DNA of 16,861 nt from Ferruginibacter sp. (GCA_025352435.1 JANXTN010000208.1:1-16861); one strand, 5' to 3'; shown: positions 1 through 7,875, counted from the stretch's first letter. The notes: a model not told the origin generated them from the letters alone. Numbers and translations: made by a program.

Positions 1-24
1 CTAAGAAAAATATATTGAACATTA

Positions 25-57
25 AAAAGCCCATTCATCTTTTTTGAATGGGCTTTT
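25..57. terminator. Bidirectional rho-independent terminator after mqnE
   Basis: A 9-bp perfect GC-containing stem, GCCCATTCA (29-37) with TGAATGGGC (45-53), encloses a 7-base loop. It is flanked by AAAA (25-28) and TTTT (54-57), which extend the pairing and give a U tract on either strand. It lies 26 bases beyond the mqnE stop codon, so it should end that transcript. It can equally serve a plus-strand gene to the left of the window. Confidence 0.88.
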
Positions 58-83
58 ATTTGCGACTAAAGTTGTATTTTTCG

Positions 84-1223
84 TTAATTTAATTGTTGGC
101 TGTAATCGGTTATCTCATTATATAGTGTATCTCTTTCAATGGGTCTTCTTTTTACCTGAGTGATAAGCGCCACCAATTCTTCGGTTGACATTGTAGGAGT
201 CTGTTCCTCACTGCCTGCCATGCTATAAATTTTTGTAGTGTCATCTATTGTACCATCTATATCATTTACACCAAACGATAAAGAAAGTTGTGCATTTTGT
301 CTGCCAAGCATTGGCCAATATGCTTTAAGATGAGGGAAATTATCTAAATAAATTCTTGCTATAGCGTACAAGCGCATATCTTCTGTAATAGTACTTTCGG
401 GTACATCACTCATGTCATTGTTATGATTTCTAAACTTTAAAGGAATGAATGTATTAAAGCCTTTTGTTTTATCCTGTAAATCTCTCAATTTCTTCATGTG
501 GTCAATTCTGTGTTCATATTTTTCAATATGACCATACAGCATAGTTGCGTTGCTATGCATACCTAGATTATGCGCAACTTCATGTATTCTCAACCACCCT
601 TCACCGCTCACTTTATCTCCGGCAATTATTTCTCTTACTTCCGCATGAAAGATTTCTGCTCCGCCACCAGGCAGTGATTGTAACCCTGCATCTTTAAGCG
701 CCTGCATCCCTTCTTCAACAGTAAGTTTAGCCTTGCGAAACATATAATCTAACTCTACAGCGGTAAAACCTTTTACATGAAGAGCTGGACGGTGAGCATG
801 TATTTTTTGAATAAGCTCAATAAAATATGCCATGTTCATTTTTGGATGCACACCACCCACAATATGCACTTCGGTAATGGGTTTACCATCATAACTTTTA
901 ACGATGTCCAACATCTGATCTATGCTTAATTCCCACCCTTCTTCTTTGTTGGCATATAGTCTGGAATAAGAACAAAATTTACAACTGAAAACACAAACAT
1001 TCGTAGGTTCTATATGAAAATTTCTATTGAAATATGTTTTATCGCCATGAAATTTTTCTCTGATAAAATTAGCCAGTGCACCCACAAAAGGAAGGTCTGC
1101 TTTTTCAAATAAAACAAGGCATTCTTCGTCAGAAATGCGATCCCCGTTTTTTACTTTTTCAGCAATATTTCTTAGAGAAGTATCAGGAGTATTTTTTATC
1201 AAATTATCTATCGAACTGCCCAT
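84..1223 (-). CDS. mqnE: Aminofutalosine synthase MqnE (radical SAM)
   Basis: This radical SAM enzyme joins the adenosyl radical of SAM to 3-[(1-carboxyvinyl)oxy]benzoate to make aminofutalosine, a step of the futalosine route to menaquinone in the cytoplasm. In the 379-residue form, the cluster-binding Cys77-x3-Cys81-x2-Cys84 sits in a TNVCVFSCKFCSYS context. It is followed by PGGGAEIF (185-192) and SNATMLYGHIE (224-234), the latter favouring MqnE over its paralogue MqnC. An upstream TTG would give 393 residues. I chose the ATG at 1223 because a TAAATTTG box lies between the two starts and the TTG falls on the candidate -33 element. Remembered Chitinophagaceae homologues also start at this point. 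No other mqn gene is in the window, as expected since these genes are often scattered. The family call is firm; the start is likely. Confidence 0.93.
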   Translation of the reverse strand: MGSSIDNLIKNTPDTSLRNIAEKVKNGDRISDEECLVLFEKADLPFVGALANFIREKFHGDKTYFNRNFHIEPTNVCVFSCKFCSYSRLYANKEEGWELSIDQMLDIVKSYDGKPITEVHIVGGVHPKMNMAYFIELIQKIHAHRPALHVKGFTAVELDYMFRKAKLTVEEGMQALKDAGLQSLPGGGAEIFHAEVREIIAGDKVSGEGWLRIHEVAHNLGMHSNATMLYGHIEKYEHRIDHMKKLRDLQDKTKGFNTFIPLKFRNHNNDMSDVPESTITEDMRLYAIARIYLDNFPHLKAYWPMLGRQNAQLSLSFGVNDIDGTIDDTTKIYSMAGSEEQTPTMSTEELVALITQVKRRPIERDTLYNEITDYSQQLN

Positions 1224-1237
1224 GAATTTTATTTTTG

Positions 1238-1266
1238 CAAATTTACGAAAGTTAAAAGGTTTCAAC
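1238..1266 (-). promoter_or_regulatory. Candidate mqnE promoter, Bacteroidota -33/-7 type
   Basis: On the minus strand TAAATTTG (1245-1238) matches the -7 consensus TAnnTTTG exactly, and GTTG (1266-1263) stands 17 bases upstream as an approximate -33 TTTG. Transcription would begin near 1232, only about 9 bases before the ATG at 1223. The -7 match is seen directly; promoter activity is inferred. Confidence 0.5.
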
Positions 1267-1430
1267 TTTACAGTTCAAGAGATATACTTCTTATAAAAGG
1301 AATATTAGTTAAGAATAGTTCGACCACTTCGTTACTAGTTTCTGTTTAATATTTTATTTTCAACAATTAATAAATTGATATCTTACAAAATCAATAATTT
1401 AACAAGCAACATTTAATCTAAAAATTAAAT

Positions 1431-2699
1431 ATGAATCTAAAATTTCGACTGATTACTATGAATTTTCTGCAGTTTTTTGTGTGGGGAATTTGGCTGATTT
1501 CACTCGGTGGTTATATGTTCACACTGCCTGGTGATATGAGTGTTAGAGGAAGTCTGGTAGGCAGCACTTACGGAACAATGGGTTGGGCTAGTTTATTTAT
1601 GCCTGCGCTTATGGGCATCATTGCAGATAAATATTTAAGGGCGGAAATTGTTTTAGGAATATGCCATTTGCTTGCAGGTGTCTGTTTGTATTATGCAGGT
1701 ACACTGACGAATGCGAATGATCTCTATTACGCAATCTTTTTGACGAGCTGTTTTTATATGCCTACAATTGCTTTAAGTAACTCAGTATCATATACGCTGC
1801 TTTCAAAAAATAATTTTGACATCCAAAAAACCTTTGCACCCATTCGTGTTTGGGGAACCGTAGGATTTATTGTAGCAGAATGGTTGGTAGATTTATTAGG
1901 CTGGACTGGCAACCATAATCAATTTAATTTTGCAGCAGCAGCTGAAGTTGCTACTGCTGTATTTTGTTTAACCTTGCCTGCGTGCAACATCAATAAAAAC
2001 TCAGACAAGAAAACACTTGCTCAAACTTTGGGTTTAGATGCCTTTGTTTTATTTAAAGATAAAAAGTTGGCAGTATTCTTTTTGTTTGCAATGTTAATAG
2101 GGGCAGCTCTGCAAATTACAAACATGTTTGGCACTTCTTTTTTATTAGATTTTGGATCCGTTGATGCATACAAAAACTCTTTCGCCGTGAAACATTCAAA
2201 CATCATGATTTCGCTTTCGCAGATTTCTGAAACTTTATTTATTCTTACAATTCCCTTTGTTTTAAAAAGGTATGGTATAAAGAAAGTGATGATCATTAGT
2301 TTGGTTGCTTGGGTATTGCGCTTTGCGCTGTTTGGTATAGGAAACCCAGGCACAGGATTTATGTTTTTAGTAATGTCAATGATAGTCTATGGAATGGCCT
2401 TTGACTTCTTCAACATTTCTGGCTCATTGTATGTAGAAAAACAAACGGACAGCAAAATTCGCTCAAGTGCTCAAGGTTTATTCATGTTAATGACGAACGG
2501 GCTAGGAGCCATTATCGGAGGTATGTTCGCAGGAAAAGTAGTAGATTATTTCACCACAACCATAAACAATGTAAGTGTGAAAGACTGGCAGAGCATATGG
2601 TTTAGCTTTGCAGCTTATGCATTGATAATTCTTGTTCTCTTCTTGTTTTTATTTAAATACAAACACGAGGAAAATGATATTGGTTTAATAAGACACTAA
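1431..2699 (+). CDS. nupG: NupG-type nucleoside:H+ symporter
   Basis: This is an inner-membrane permease of the major facilitator superfamily, nucleoside:H+ symporter family, which imports nucleosides with protons. The 422 residues compare with about 418 in E. coli NupG. The protein begins MNLKFRLI and runs into FVWGIWLISLGGYMF, just as NupG does. Long stretches such as LQITNMFG, SQISETLFILTIPF, the AFDFFNISGS segment and the C-terminal FKYKH also match NupG as I remember it. About twelve hydrophobic segments are spread over the whole length. The N-terminal match fixes the start. The gene diverges from mqnE and ends at a strong terminator shared with trxA, so it looks monocistronic. I found no convincing TAnnTTTG box in its upstream gap. 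Substrate range (purine, pyrimidine or both) cannot be read from sequence. Confidence 0.9.
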   Translation: MNLKFRLITMNFLQFFVWGIWLISLGGYMFTLPGDMSVRGSLVGSTYGTMGWASLFMPALMGIIADKYLRAEIVLGICHLLAGVCLYYAGTLTNANDLYYAIFLTSCFYMPTIALSNSVSYTLLSKNNFDIQKTFAPIRVWGTVGFIVAEWLVDLLGWTGNHNQFNFAAAAEVATAVFCLTLPACNINKNSDKKTLAQTLGLDAFVLFKDKKLAVFFLFAMLIGAALQITNMFGTSFLLDFGSVDAYKNSFAVKHSNIMISLSQISETLFILTIPFVLKRYGIKKVMIISLVAWVLRFALFGIGNPGTGFMFLVMSMIVYGMAFDFFNISGSLYVEKQTDSKIRSSAQGLFMLMTNGLGAIIGGMFAGKVVDYFTTTINNVSVKDWQSIWFSFAAYALIILVLFLFLFKYKHEENDIGLIRH

Positions 2700-2700
2700 G

Positions 2701-2737
2701 CATCAAAAAAGCCGCTAATAAAGCGGCTTTTTTGATG
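2701..2737. terminator. Bidirectional terminator between nupG and trxA
   Basis: A perfect 16-bp inverted repeat, 2701-2716 with 2722-2737, encloses a 5-base loop. Its core is AGCCGCT/AGCGGCT, flanked by A and T runs that supply a U tract on both strands. It starts one base after the nupG stop codon and lies 12 bases beyond the trxA stop, so it ends both convergent transcripts. Confidence 0.93.
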
Positions 2738-2749
2738 GACTAATTTCTA

Positions 2750-3067
2750 TTATTTTAAAGCTTCTATTTTCTTTACAAAATTTGCTTTTGGTTGTGCCCC
2801 TACAAGTTTATCCACTACTTCACCATTTTTTAAAAATAGTATAGCCGGGATGCTTGTGATGCCATAGTTGGTAGAGATCTGTGGGTTTTGATCTACGTTT
2901 AATTTACCAACGTTTATCACACCTTCATATTCCTTAGCCAATTCAGAAATAACCGGTCCTATTGCACGGCAAGGGCCACACCACTCTGCCCAAAAATCTA
3001 CAACTGTTAATTTATCTGAATCTAAAACTTCTGTTTTAAAGTTTGAATCTGTGAATTCTAGTGCCAT
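2750..3067 (-). CDS. trxA: Thioredoxin
   Basis: Thioredoxin is a small cytoplasmic dithiol carrier that reduces disulfides in target enzymes and is itself reduced by thioredoxin reductase. The 105-residue length is standard. The redox motif WCGPC has Cys30 and Cys33 in a VDFWAEWCGPC context, and the conserved cis-proline is Pro74 in TSIPAIL. There is no signal peptide, which separates it from the exported TlpA/ResA-like proteins common in Bacteroidota. It could supply electrons to the MsrA encoded further along, since MsrA is normally recycled by thioredoxin; that link comes from the families, not from gene order. It lies 137 bp downstream of dnaE on the same strand, but the gap carries promoter candidates, so it is probably transcribed on its own. 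Confidence 0.96.
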   Translation of the reverse strand: MALEFTDSNFKTEVLDSDKLTVVDFWAEWCGPCRAIGPVISELAKEYEGVINVGKLNVDQNPQISTNYGITSIPAILFLKNGEVVDKLVGAQPKANFVKKIEALK

Positions 3068-3114
3068 AATTTAAATTTTAAGTTTATTTATTTTGCAGTT
3101 ATATGCTGCCATTT

Positions 3115-3133
3115 CAAATTTATTACAAATCTA
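3115..3133 (-). promoter_or_regulatory. Tandem -7 boxes upstream of trxA
   Basis: Reading the minus strand, TAGATTTG (3133-3126) and TAAATTTG (3122-3115) both match TAnnTTTG exactly and are offset by 11 bases. Transcription would start about 40-50 bases before the trxA ATG. No perfect TTTG -33 element stands at the expected 19-21 bases upstream of either box. The two boxes may be alternative start sites or one may be fortuitous. Confidence 0.5.
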
Positions 3134-3204
3134 CAACCAGTATTTTTATTTGCATAAATGACATATCAACAACATCGTAATAAGTAAATGGTATAGCTTT
3201 TCTG

Positions 3205-6200
3205 CTACGCTGTCAGTACGCTTACGCCAATATCGGTTTTGTTGTTTAGATATAGGGCCATGTCATCATTCATAGTAAAGCTTTTTTCCAGTGTGTATAA
3301 GCCGATATTCATGTTGTGATCAAAATCTTTAATAACAAACTTTAGGGTCGTTTTGCCCGGGTGTTCTTTTACGTTTGCCTCCAGAAAACTGATCATTTCT
3401 GCTTTTATATTTTCAGGCTGTATTTCAATTTTGACCTCTTTAGTTAATGATGATTTAACGGTCTCTAGCAAGTGAAGCTTATTTATTTTAAATTCATAAT
3501 TATCACTGTTATAACGTTGTTTAAATCCACCCTCCAACATAATGATTGTTCCCTTTTCCAAATACTTACTAAATTTTACATAATCCTCGCTGAAAAGAGC
3601 AAAATCTGTTTTCCCGGTAAAATCTTCAATATGTAGTATCCCAAAATTTTTTCCGGTCTTTGTTACACGATGTTGCCCGTCGGTAACCAAGCCTGCAAGT
3701 CTGAAAATTCGTGATGGAGGAGTGCTGTCTACAGTATTTTTAATGTCTATAAATTCAGCTAGTGGACTTATACCGTAATGCATCAATTCAAATTTAAAAT
3801 CATCCAGAGGATGACCACTCATGTACATCCCCGTTACATCTTTTTCAAAATTTAATTTTTCAATGAGTTGCCATTCGGCACAGTTAGCAAGTTTGGGAGG
3901 TACAATATCTGGCATTTGTAAATCTCCAAAAAGCGTGTTAGCAGAGCCTGCAGCTTGCGATTGAAACACAGAACCAAATTTTACAATCTTATCCAACGAT
4001 GACACATCACCTGGTGCAGTAAAAAAGTATTGTGCCCGATGCATTTCTTTAAAACAATCAAAAGCACCGCTGTATATTAAACTTTCCATTGTTTTTTTGC
4101 TGACAGCCCGCAAGTTCACTCTCCTTACCAAATCAAATACATCTTTGTACTTGCCATGCCTATTGCGTTCCTCCACTATATTTTCTATTGCATTTTCTCC
4201 CACGCCCTTCATTCCACTAAAGCCAAAACGAATTTCTCCTCCTTCATTTACCGCAAAGCCATTGTTCGATTCGTTAATATCGGGTCCTAAAACTTTTAAT
4301 CCCATTCTTTTGCATTCTTCCATATTGAAAGTAATTTTTTCAATACTTCCGGCATGGTTAAGTACCGCCGCCATGTATTCTGCCGGATAATGTGCTTTTA
4401 TGTAGCCAGTTTGATAAGCAACGAAAGCATAACAAACAGAGTGAGACTTATTAAATGCATATTGCGCAAATGCTTCCCAATCGGTCCATATTTTTTCAAG
4501 TTGTTTTGCGGGATGCCCTTTGGCAGTAGCACCGGTCATAAAATCGCCCTTCATTTTATCAAGCGTTTTACGGTCTTTCTTCCCCATCGCTTTTCTTAAA
4601 ATATCTGCCTGCCCCATTGAAAATCCGCCAAGCTTTCTCGATAGCAACATTACCTGTTCCTGATAGACAGTAATGCCATAGGTTTCTTCCAAAATTTCTT
4701 GCATGTCTGGCAAATCGTAAGTGATCGCCTGTTTGCCATGTTTACGAGCAATATAATCCGGGATGTAACCCATAGGTCCCGGACGATACAACGCATTCAT
4801 TGCCACCAAATCACCAAATTTATCTGGTTTCAATTCCCTCAAATACTTCTGCATACCGGGACTTTCAAACTGGAACGTTGCGTTGGTATCTGCTTGTTTG
4901 TAGAGGTTGTACGTCTTCTCATCTTCCAAAGAAATATCATCTATTTCAATAGTAATTCCATGGTGCTGTTTGATAAGTGCCAATGCTGTTTTTAATATGC
5001 TCAGTGTTTTCAAACCCAGAAAATCCATTTTTATTACACCGGCTTCCTCAATTGAATTTCCTTCTATTTGTGTCAGCCACAATTCAGATTCTTTGGAAGT
5101 AGCTACAGGCAATAGTTCTGTAAGATCTTTTGGTGCGATGATGATAGCAGATGCATGAATACCGGTGTTTCGTACGGAACCTTCCAATTTTTCTGCCTCT
5201 TGCAATACCTTCGCAAGCTCATCTGTACCATTATAAAATTCTCGTAGTTTTTTTATTTTTTCTACATCGTCAGGTTGTAATTGTTCTTTTTCTTCTAATG
5301 ATTTTTCACCGCTTTTTTGTGCCTCCTTAATAGTGATTGGAGCGGTAAGCAATCGCTTTAAATTCATACCTGGACGTTCGGGAATCAACCCTGATAGTGC
5401 TCGGCTTTGTTGCAATGGCAAATCCATTACACGAGCCACATCTGCTATACTACTTTTCGCAGCCATAGTACCGTAAGTAATGATCTGTGCTACTTGGTTT
5501 TTGCCATATTTTTCTACCACATAATCTATTACTTTTTGCCTGCCTTCGTCATCAAAATCCGTATCTATATCCGGCATGGATTTACGCTCGGGATTTAAGA
5601 AACGCTCAAATAGTAAGTTATATTTTATGGGATCAATATTGGTAATGCCAATACAATAAGCCACAACACTTCCTGCAGCTGAGCCTCTTCCCGGACCTAT
5701 GAAAACACCAATTTCTCTGCCGGCTCTAATAAAATCACTTACAATTAAAAAGTAACCTGCAAAGCCCATATCTCTAATTACTCCAAGTTCAAAAGTTATT
5801 CTTTCTTCGGTAGTTGCAGATAAAATCTGATATCTATTTTTGGCACCCGTCCACGTTAAATTTTCTAAATAATCATCCTGGCTTTTAAAGTTTGCAGGTA
5901 CAGTAAAATGGGGGAGAAGGATATCTCTTTTAAGATCTAGTAACTCTATTTTACTTACGATTTCATTTGTATTATCTACGGCTTCAGGAAGATCCTGAAA
6001 AACCTCAATCATTTGTTTTTGTGACTTTAAAAAAAACTGATCGTTTGGGAAAGCAAATCTTTTATTTTTGGTCACCGCATCATCATCACTAAATTCTCGA
6101 GATGCAGGGGTAGTCTGCTTTTCGCCGGTATTTATACAAAGTAAAATATCATGTGCATTAAAATCTTCCTGCTCTACGTAATGGCTATCATTGCTTGCAA

Positions 6201-6825
6201 TAACTTTTACATTGTATTTTTTTGCAAATTTTAAAAGTATAAGATTTACTTTATCCTGATCCGGTATTCCATGTCTTTGTAACTCTACATAATAATCTTC
6301 CTGAAAAATATTTAGCCACCATTTAAATTCATTTTCACCTTCCGCTTCTCCTTTTTTTAAAATTGTTTGTGGCACCAACGCCCCCAAGCAACAGGTTGTT
6401 GCAATAAGCCCTTCATGGTATTTATGTATGAGTTGCTTGTCTATTCGAGGGTATTTGCTGTACATCCCTTCTATGTAACCAAGCGAAGTGAGTTTAACTA
6501 AATTCTTGTAACCAATATCATTTTTGGCAAGCAAAATCTGATGGTTGCGTGGGTCCTTTTCTTCTTTGCTAAAAGTCTTCCTGGTTCTATCTGTGGTTAT
6601 GTAAAATTCACACCCTACAATTGGTTTTACTTTTAATGATCCATCATCATTTTTATGTTTGTAAGCTTCTTTTACAAACTCAAAAGCACCAAACATGTTT
6701 CCATGATCACTTATTGCGATGGCTGGCATACCATCAGCAATAGCCTTCTTGTAAAGGTTTTTAATGGATGCAGCGCCATCAAGCAACGAAAATTGTGTGT
6801 GTACGTGTAGGTGAGAAAAATTCAT
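3205..6825 (-). CDS. dnaE: DNA polymerase III subunit alpha
   Basis: This is the catalytic subunit of the replicative DNA polymerase, 1206 residues against about 1160 in E. coli. The N-terminal PHP domain (about 1-280) starts with HLHVHT and keeps candidate metal ligands His7, His9, Asp40, His41, Glu73, His95, Cys146, Asp213 and His215. The C-family polymerase core contains GPGRGSAAGS (377-386), the catalytic pair Asp421 and Asp423 in PDIDTDF, and the third aspartate Asp601 in KMDFLGL. NTLFG (963-967) resembles the internal beta-clamp-binding site. An OB fold lies at about 1038-1125. The ATG at 6825 directly precedes the conserved HLHVHT motif and leaves no room for a later start. A 332-bp control region lies upstream. 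No frameshift or truncation is visible. Confidence 0.97.
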   Translation of the reverse strand: MNFSHLHVHTQFSLLDGAASIKNLYKKAIADGMPAIAISDHGNMFGAFEFVKEAYKHKNDDGSLKVKPIVGCEFYITTDRTRKTFSKEEKDPRNHQILLAKNDIGYKNLVKLTSLGYIEGMYSKYPRIDKQLIHKYHEGLIATTCCLGALVPQTILKKGEAEGENEFKWWLNIFQEDYYVELQRHGIPDQDKVNLILLKFAKKYNVKVIASNDSHYVEQEDFNAHDILLCINTGEKQTTPASREFSDDDAVTKNKRFAFPNDQFFLKSQKQMIEVFQDLPEAVDNTNEIVSKIELLDLKRDILLPHFTVPANFKSQDDYLENLTWTGAKNRYQILSATTEERITFELGVIRDMGFAGYFLIVSDFIRAGREIGVFIGPGRGSAAGSVVAYCIGITNIDPIKYNLLFERFLNPERKSMPDIDTDFDDEGRQKVIDYVVEKYGKNQVAQIITYGTMAAKSSIADVARVMDLPLQQSRALSGLIPERPGMNLKRLLTAPITIKEAQKSGEKSLEEKEQLQPDDVEKIKKLREFYNGTDELAKVLQEAEKLEGSVRNTGIHASAIIIAPKDLTELLPVATSKESELWLTQIEGNSIEEAGVIKMDFLGLKTLSILKTALALIKQHHGITIEIDDISLEDEKTYNLYKQADTNATFQFESPGMQKYLRELKPDKFGDLVAMNALYRPGPMGYIPDYIARKHGKQAITYDLPDMQEILEETYGITVYQEQVMLLSRKLGGFSMGQADILRKAMGKKDRKTLDKMKGDFMTGATAKGHPAKQLEKIWTDWEAFAQYAFNKSHSVCYAFVAYQTGYIKAHYPAEYMAAVLNHAGSIEKITFNMEECKRMGLKVLGPDINESNNGFAVNEGGEIRFGFSGMKGVGENAIENIVEERNRHGKYKDVFDLVRRVNLRAVSKKTMESLIYSGAFDCFKEMHRAQYFFTAPGDVSSLDKIVKFGSVFQSQAAGSANTLFGDLQMPDIVPPKLANCAEWQLIEKLNFEKDVTGMYMSGHPLDDFKFELMHYGISPLAEFIDIKNTVDSTPPSRIFRLAGLVTDGQHRVTKTGKNFGILHIEDFTGKTDFALFSEDYVKFSKYLEKGTIIMLEGGFKQRYNSDNYEFKINKLHLLETVKSSLTKEVKIEIQPENIKAEMISFLEANVKEHPGKTTLKFVIKDFDHNMNIGLYTLEKSFTMNDDMALYLNNKTDIGVSVLTA

Positions 6826-6854
6826 AGAAAGGCTTGAAACATGTCAGAAAGCTA

Positions 6855-6887
6855 CAAATATCGACTTTTAAAAAATGAGTTTCGAAA
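6855..6887 (-). promoter_or_regulatory. Weak candidate dnaE promoter
   Basis: On the minus strand GATATTTG (6862-6855) differs from TAnnTTTG only at its first base. TTTC (6887-6884), 21 bases upstream, resembles the -33 TTTG. Transcription would start near 6849, about 24 bases before the dnaE ATG. Position is reasonable, but both elements are imperfect. Confidence 0.3.
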
Positions 6888-6890
6888 GCA

Positions 6891-6899
6891 TTTTCCACA
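6891..6899 (+). promoter_or_regulatory. DnaA-box-like site upstream of dnaE
   Basis: TTTTCCACA fits the relaxed DnaA box TTWTNCACA and sits just upstream of the weak dnaE promoter candidate. By my own rough estimate at about 35% GC, a match on either strand in a gap of this size has a chance expectation near 0.05. One isolated box is weak evidence for control by DnaA. Confidence 0.25.
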
Positions 6900-6983
6900 A
6901 GTTGTCACTACATATTTCTCCATTTTAAAATTTGTTATAGATATGCCAACAAAACTTTTATGAGTACGTTTTTCCCCGTTTAT

Positions 6984-7015
6984 TTTGAAAGTGTAGACAT
7001 TAACTCCTATGTTTG
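6984..7015 (+). promoter_or_regulatory. Strong candidate promoter of the NlpC/P60 gene
   Basis: TTTG (6984-6987) and TATGTTTG (7008-7015) are exact matches to the Bacteroidota -33 and -7 elements, with a 20-base spacer. The start site should be near 7021, leaving a leader of about 135 bases before the ATG at 7158. This is the best complete promoter match that I found in the window. Confidence 0.68.
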
Positions 7016-7157
7016 TAACTCAAGACAAGGAAATTTATTAATTAATTGTTGTAGGACAGACTGTTAGCCCGGAAATAAGACATTAGATAAGCAAAGAATA
7101 GTAGAAGCACAAATAACAAAAGAGAGAGTCTTATACGTGTAAACCGATATTTTACGT

Positions 7158-7820
7158 ATGAAAAACTTACTGTTTGTTTCTGTTGCGCTTAGCGTTTTTA
7201 CAGTTACTTCATTACAAACATCAGCACAAAGAAAAATCAATTCGATTAACGATTTTAATTTGGCAGGAGAAGGAATAGTCTATTTACCTTCTGAGATTAA
7301 ACCGACAGGTTTTAAATCTTCCGTAGCATATTTTGCGAAAAAAATTATGAAGCCTGTTGGTATGGCTACAGAATTTTGCAGCAGTCTTCAATTCAAATAT
7401 GCTCAGTTGCTTAACCGTAATGTTGAGCTTGTTACCAACACATCATTAATAGGGTTTATTGATGAATGGTGGGGTACGAGATACAGATTTGGTGGTACTA
7501 CTAAGAAAGGAATTGATTGCAGCAGTTTTACAGGCTTGTTAATGGGTTCTGTATTTGGTTTTGCATTACCCCGCACCGCCCGGGAGCAATATTCCATTTG
7601 TTCAAAACTTTCCAAAGAAGAAATGTCGGAAGGAGACCTTGTTTTCTTTAATACAAGAGGAGGTGTAAGCCACGTGGGTGTTTATTTAGGTGATGGCTAT
7701 TTTGTTCACTCCTGCAGTAGCTCGGGGGTTACAATTAATAATTTAAATGAAAGTTATTATTCAAGAAAATTTATAGGCGGAGGCAGAGTTGAAAATGATC
7801 AGTCGCTTTGTGTAAATTAA
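7158..7820 (+). CDS. Exported NlpC/P60 (C40) cell-wall peptidase
   Basis: NlpC/P60 cysteine peptidases usually cut gamma-D-Glu-diaminopimelate or D,D-crosslink bonds in peptidoglycan stem peptides; the MepS/Spr group acts as endopeptidases during wall growth. The 220-residue protein starts with a signal peptide ending near Ala23-Gln24 (TSAQ). The catalytic domain covers about 100-215. Cys121 (IDCSS), His172 (VSHVGVYLG) and His184 (FVHSCSS) are in place, and the GTRYRFGG and PRTAREQY segments are typical. Residues 25-95 form a linker without a recognised domain, and no SH3 domain is visible. There is no lipobox, so the product is probably a soluble periplasmic or secreted enzyme. It is monocistronic, with its own promoter and terminator. 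The exact bond cleaved cannot be told from sequence. Confidence 0.92.
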   Translation: MKNLLFVSVALSVFTVTSLQTSAQRKINSINDFNLAGEGIVYLPSEIKPTGFKSSVAYFAKKIMKPVGMATEFCSSLQFKYAQLLNRNVELVTNTSLIGFIDEWWGTRYRFGGTTKKGIDCSSFTGLLMGSVFGFALPRTAREQYSICSKLSKEEMSEGDLVFFNTRGGVSHVGVYLGDGYFVHSCSSSGVTINNLNESYYSRKFIGGGRVENDQSLCVN

Positions 7821-7844
7821 ATTAAATGACTGAAATTTATAAAA

Positions 7845-7874
7845 GACCCCGGCATATTGTCGGAGTCCTTTTTT
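7845..7874. terminator. Terminator between the NlpC/P60 and M1 peptidase genes
   Basis: GACCCCGGCA (7845-7854) pairs with TGTCGGAGTC (7858-7867), with one mismatch and one G-U wobble, around a 3-base loop. It is followed by six T's (7869-7874) on the plus strand and by CTTTTAT on the minus strand. The plus-strand U tract ends just before the stop codon of the convergent M1 gene. Confidence 0.82.
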
Positions 7875-7875
7875 G

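Larger units (their letters stand above)
6826..7157. other. Divergent intergenic region between dnaE and the NlpC/P60 gene
   Basis: These 332 bases carry no convincing gene. They hold a weak candidate dnaE promoter on the minus strand, a DnaA-box-like 9-mer at 6891-6899, a strong candidate promoter for the rightward gene at 6984-7015 and then its leader of roughly 135 bases. An ATG-started 35-codon frame at 6960-7067 overlaps that promoter and is not called. Confidence 0.75.

Noticed and set aside
1224..1265. N-terminal extension of mqnE from a TTG codon
   Set aside because: It overlaps the exact -7 box and candidate -33 element, starts with a rare codon, and remembered homologues begin at the ATG at 1223.
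2021..2353. 110-codon minus-strand frame inside nupG
   Set aside because: It is antisense to a segment closely matching the NupG family and resembles no known protein.
3180..3204. Small TAGC/GCTA hairpin just after the dnaE stop codon
   Set aside because: The stem is only 4-5 bp and no U tract follows, so it does not qualify as a terminator.
4097..5598. Several plus-strand frames of 60-100 codons inside dnaE
   Set aside because: They are antisense shadows of a fully conserved polymerase gene, with no recognisable domains or upstream signals.
6960..7067. 35-codon ATG-started frame on the plus strand upstream of the NlpC/P60 gene
   Set aside because: It spans the strong candidate promoter at 6984-7015, has an unremarkable Cys/Asn-rich sequence and lacks signs of coding selection.
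7134..7158. Imperfect hairpin overlapping the NlpC/P60 start codon
   Set aside because: TACGT/ACGTA plus AAA/TTT with a two-base bulge is AT-rich and marginal in stability; I cannot distinguish it from chance.
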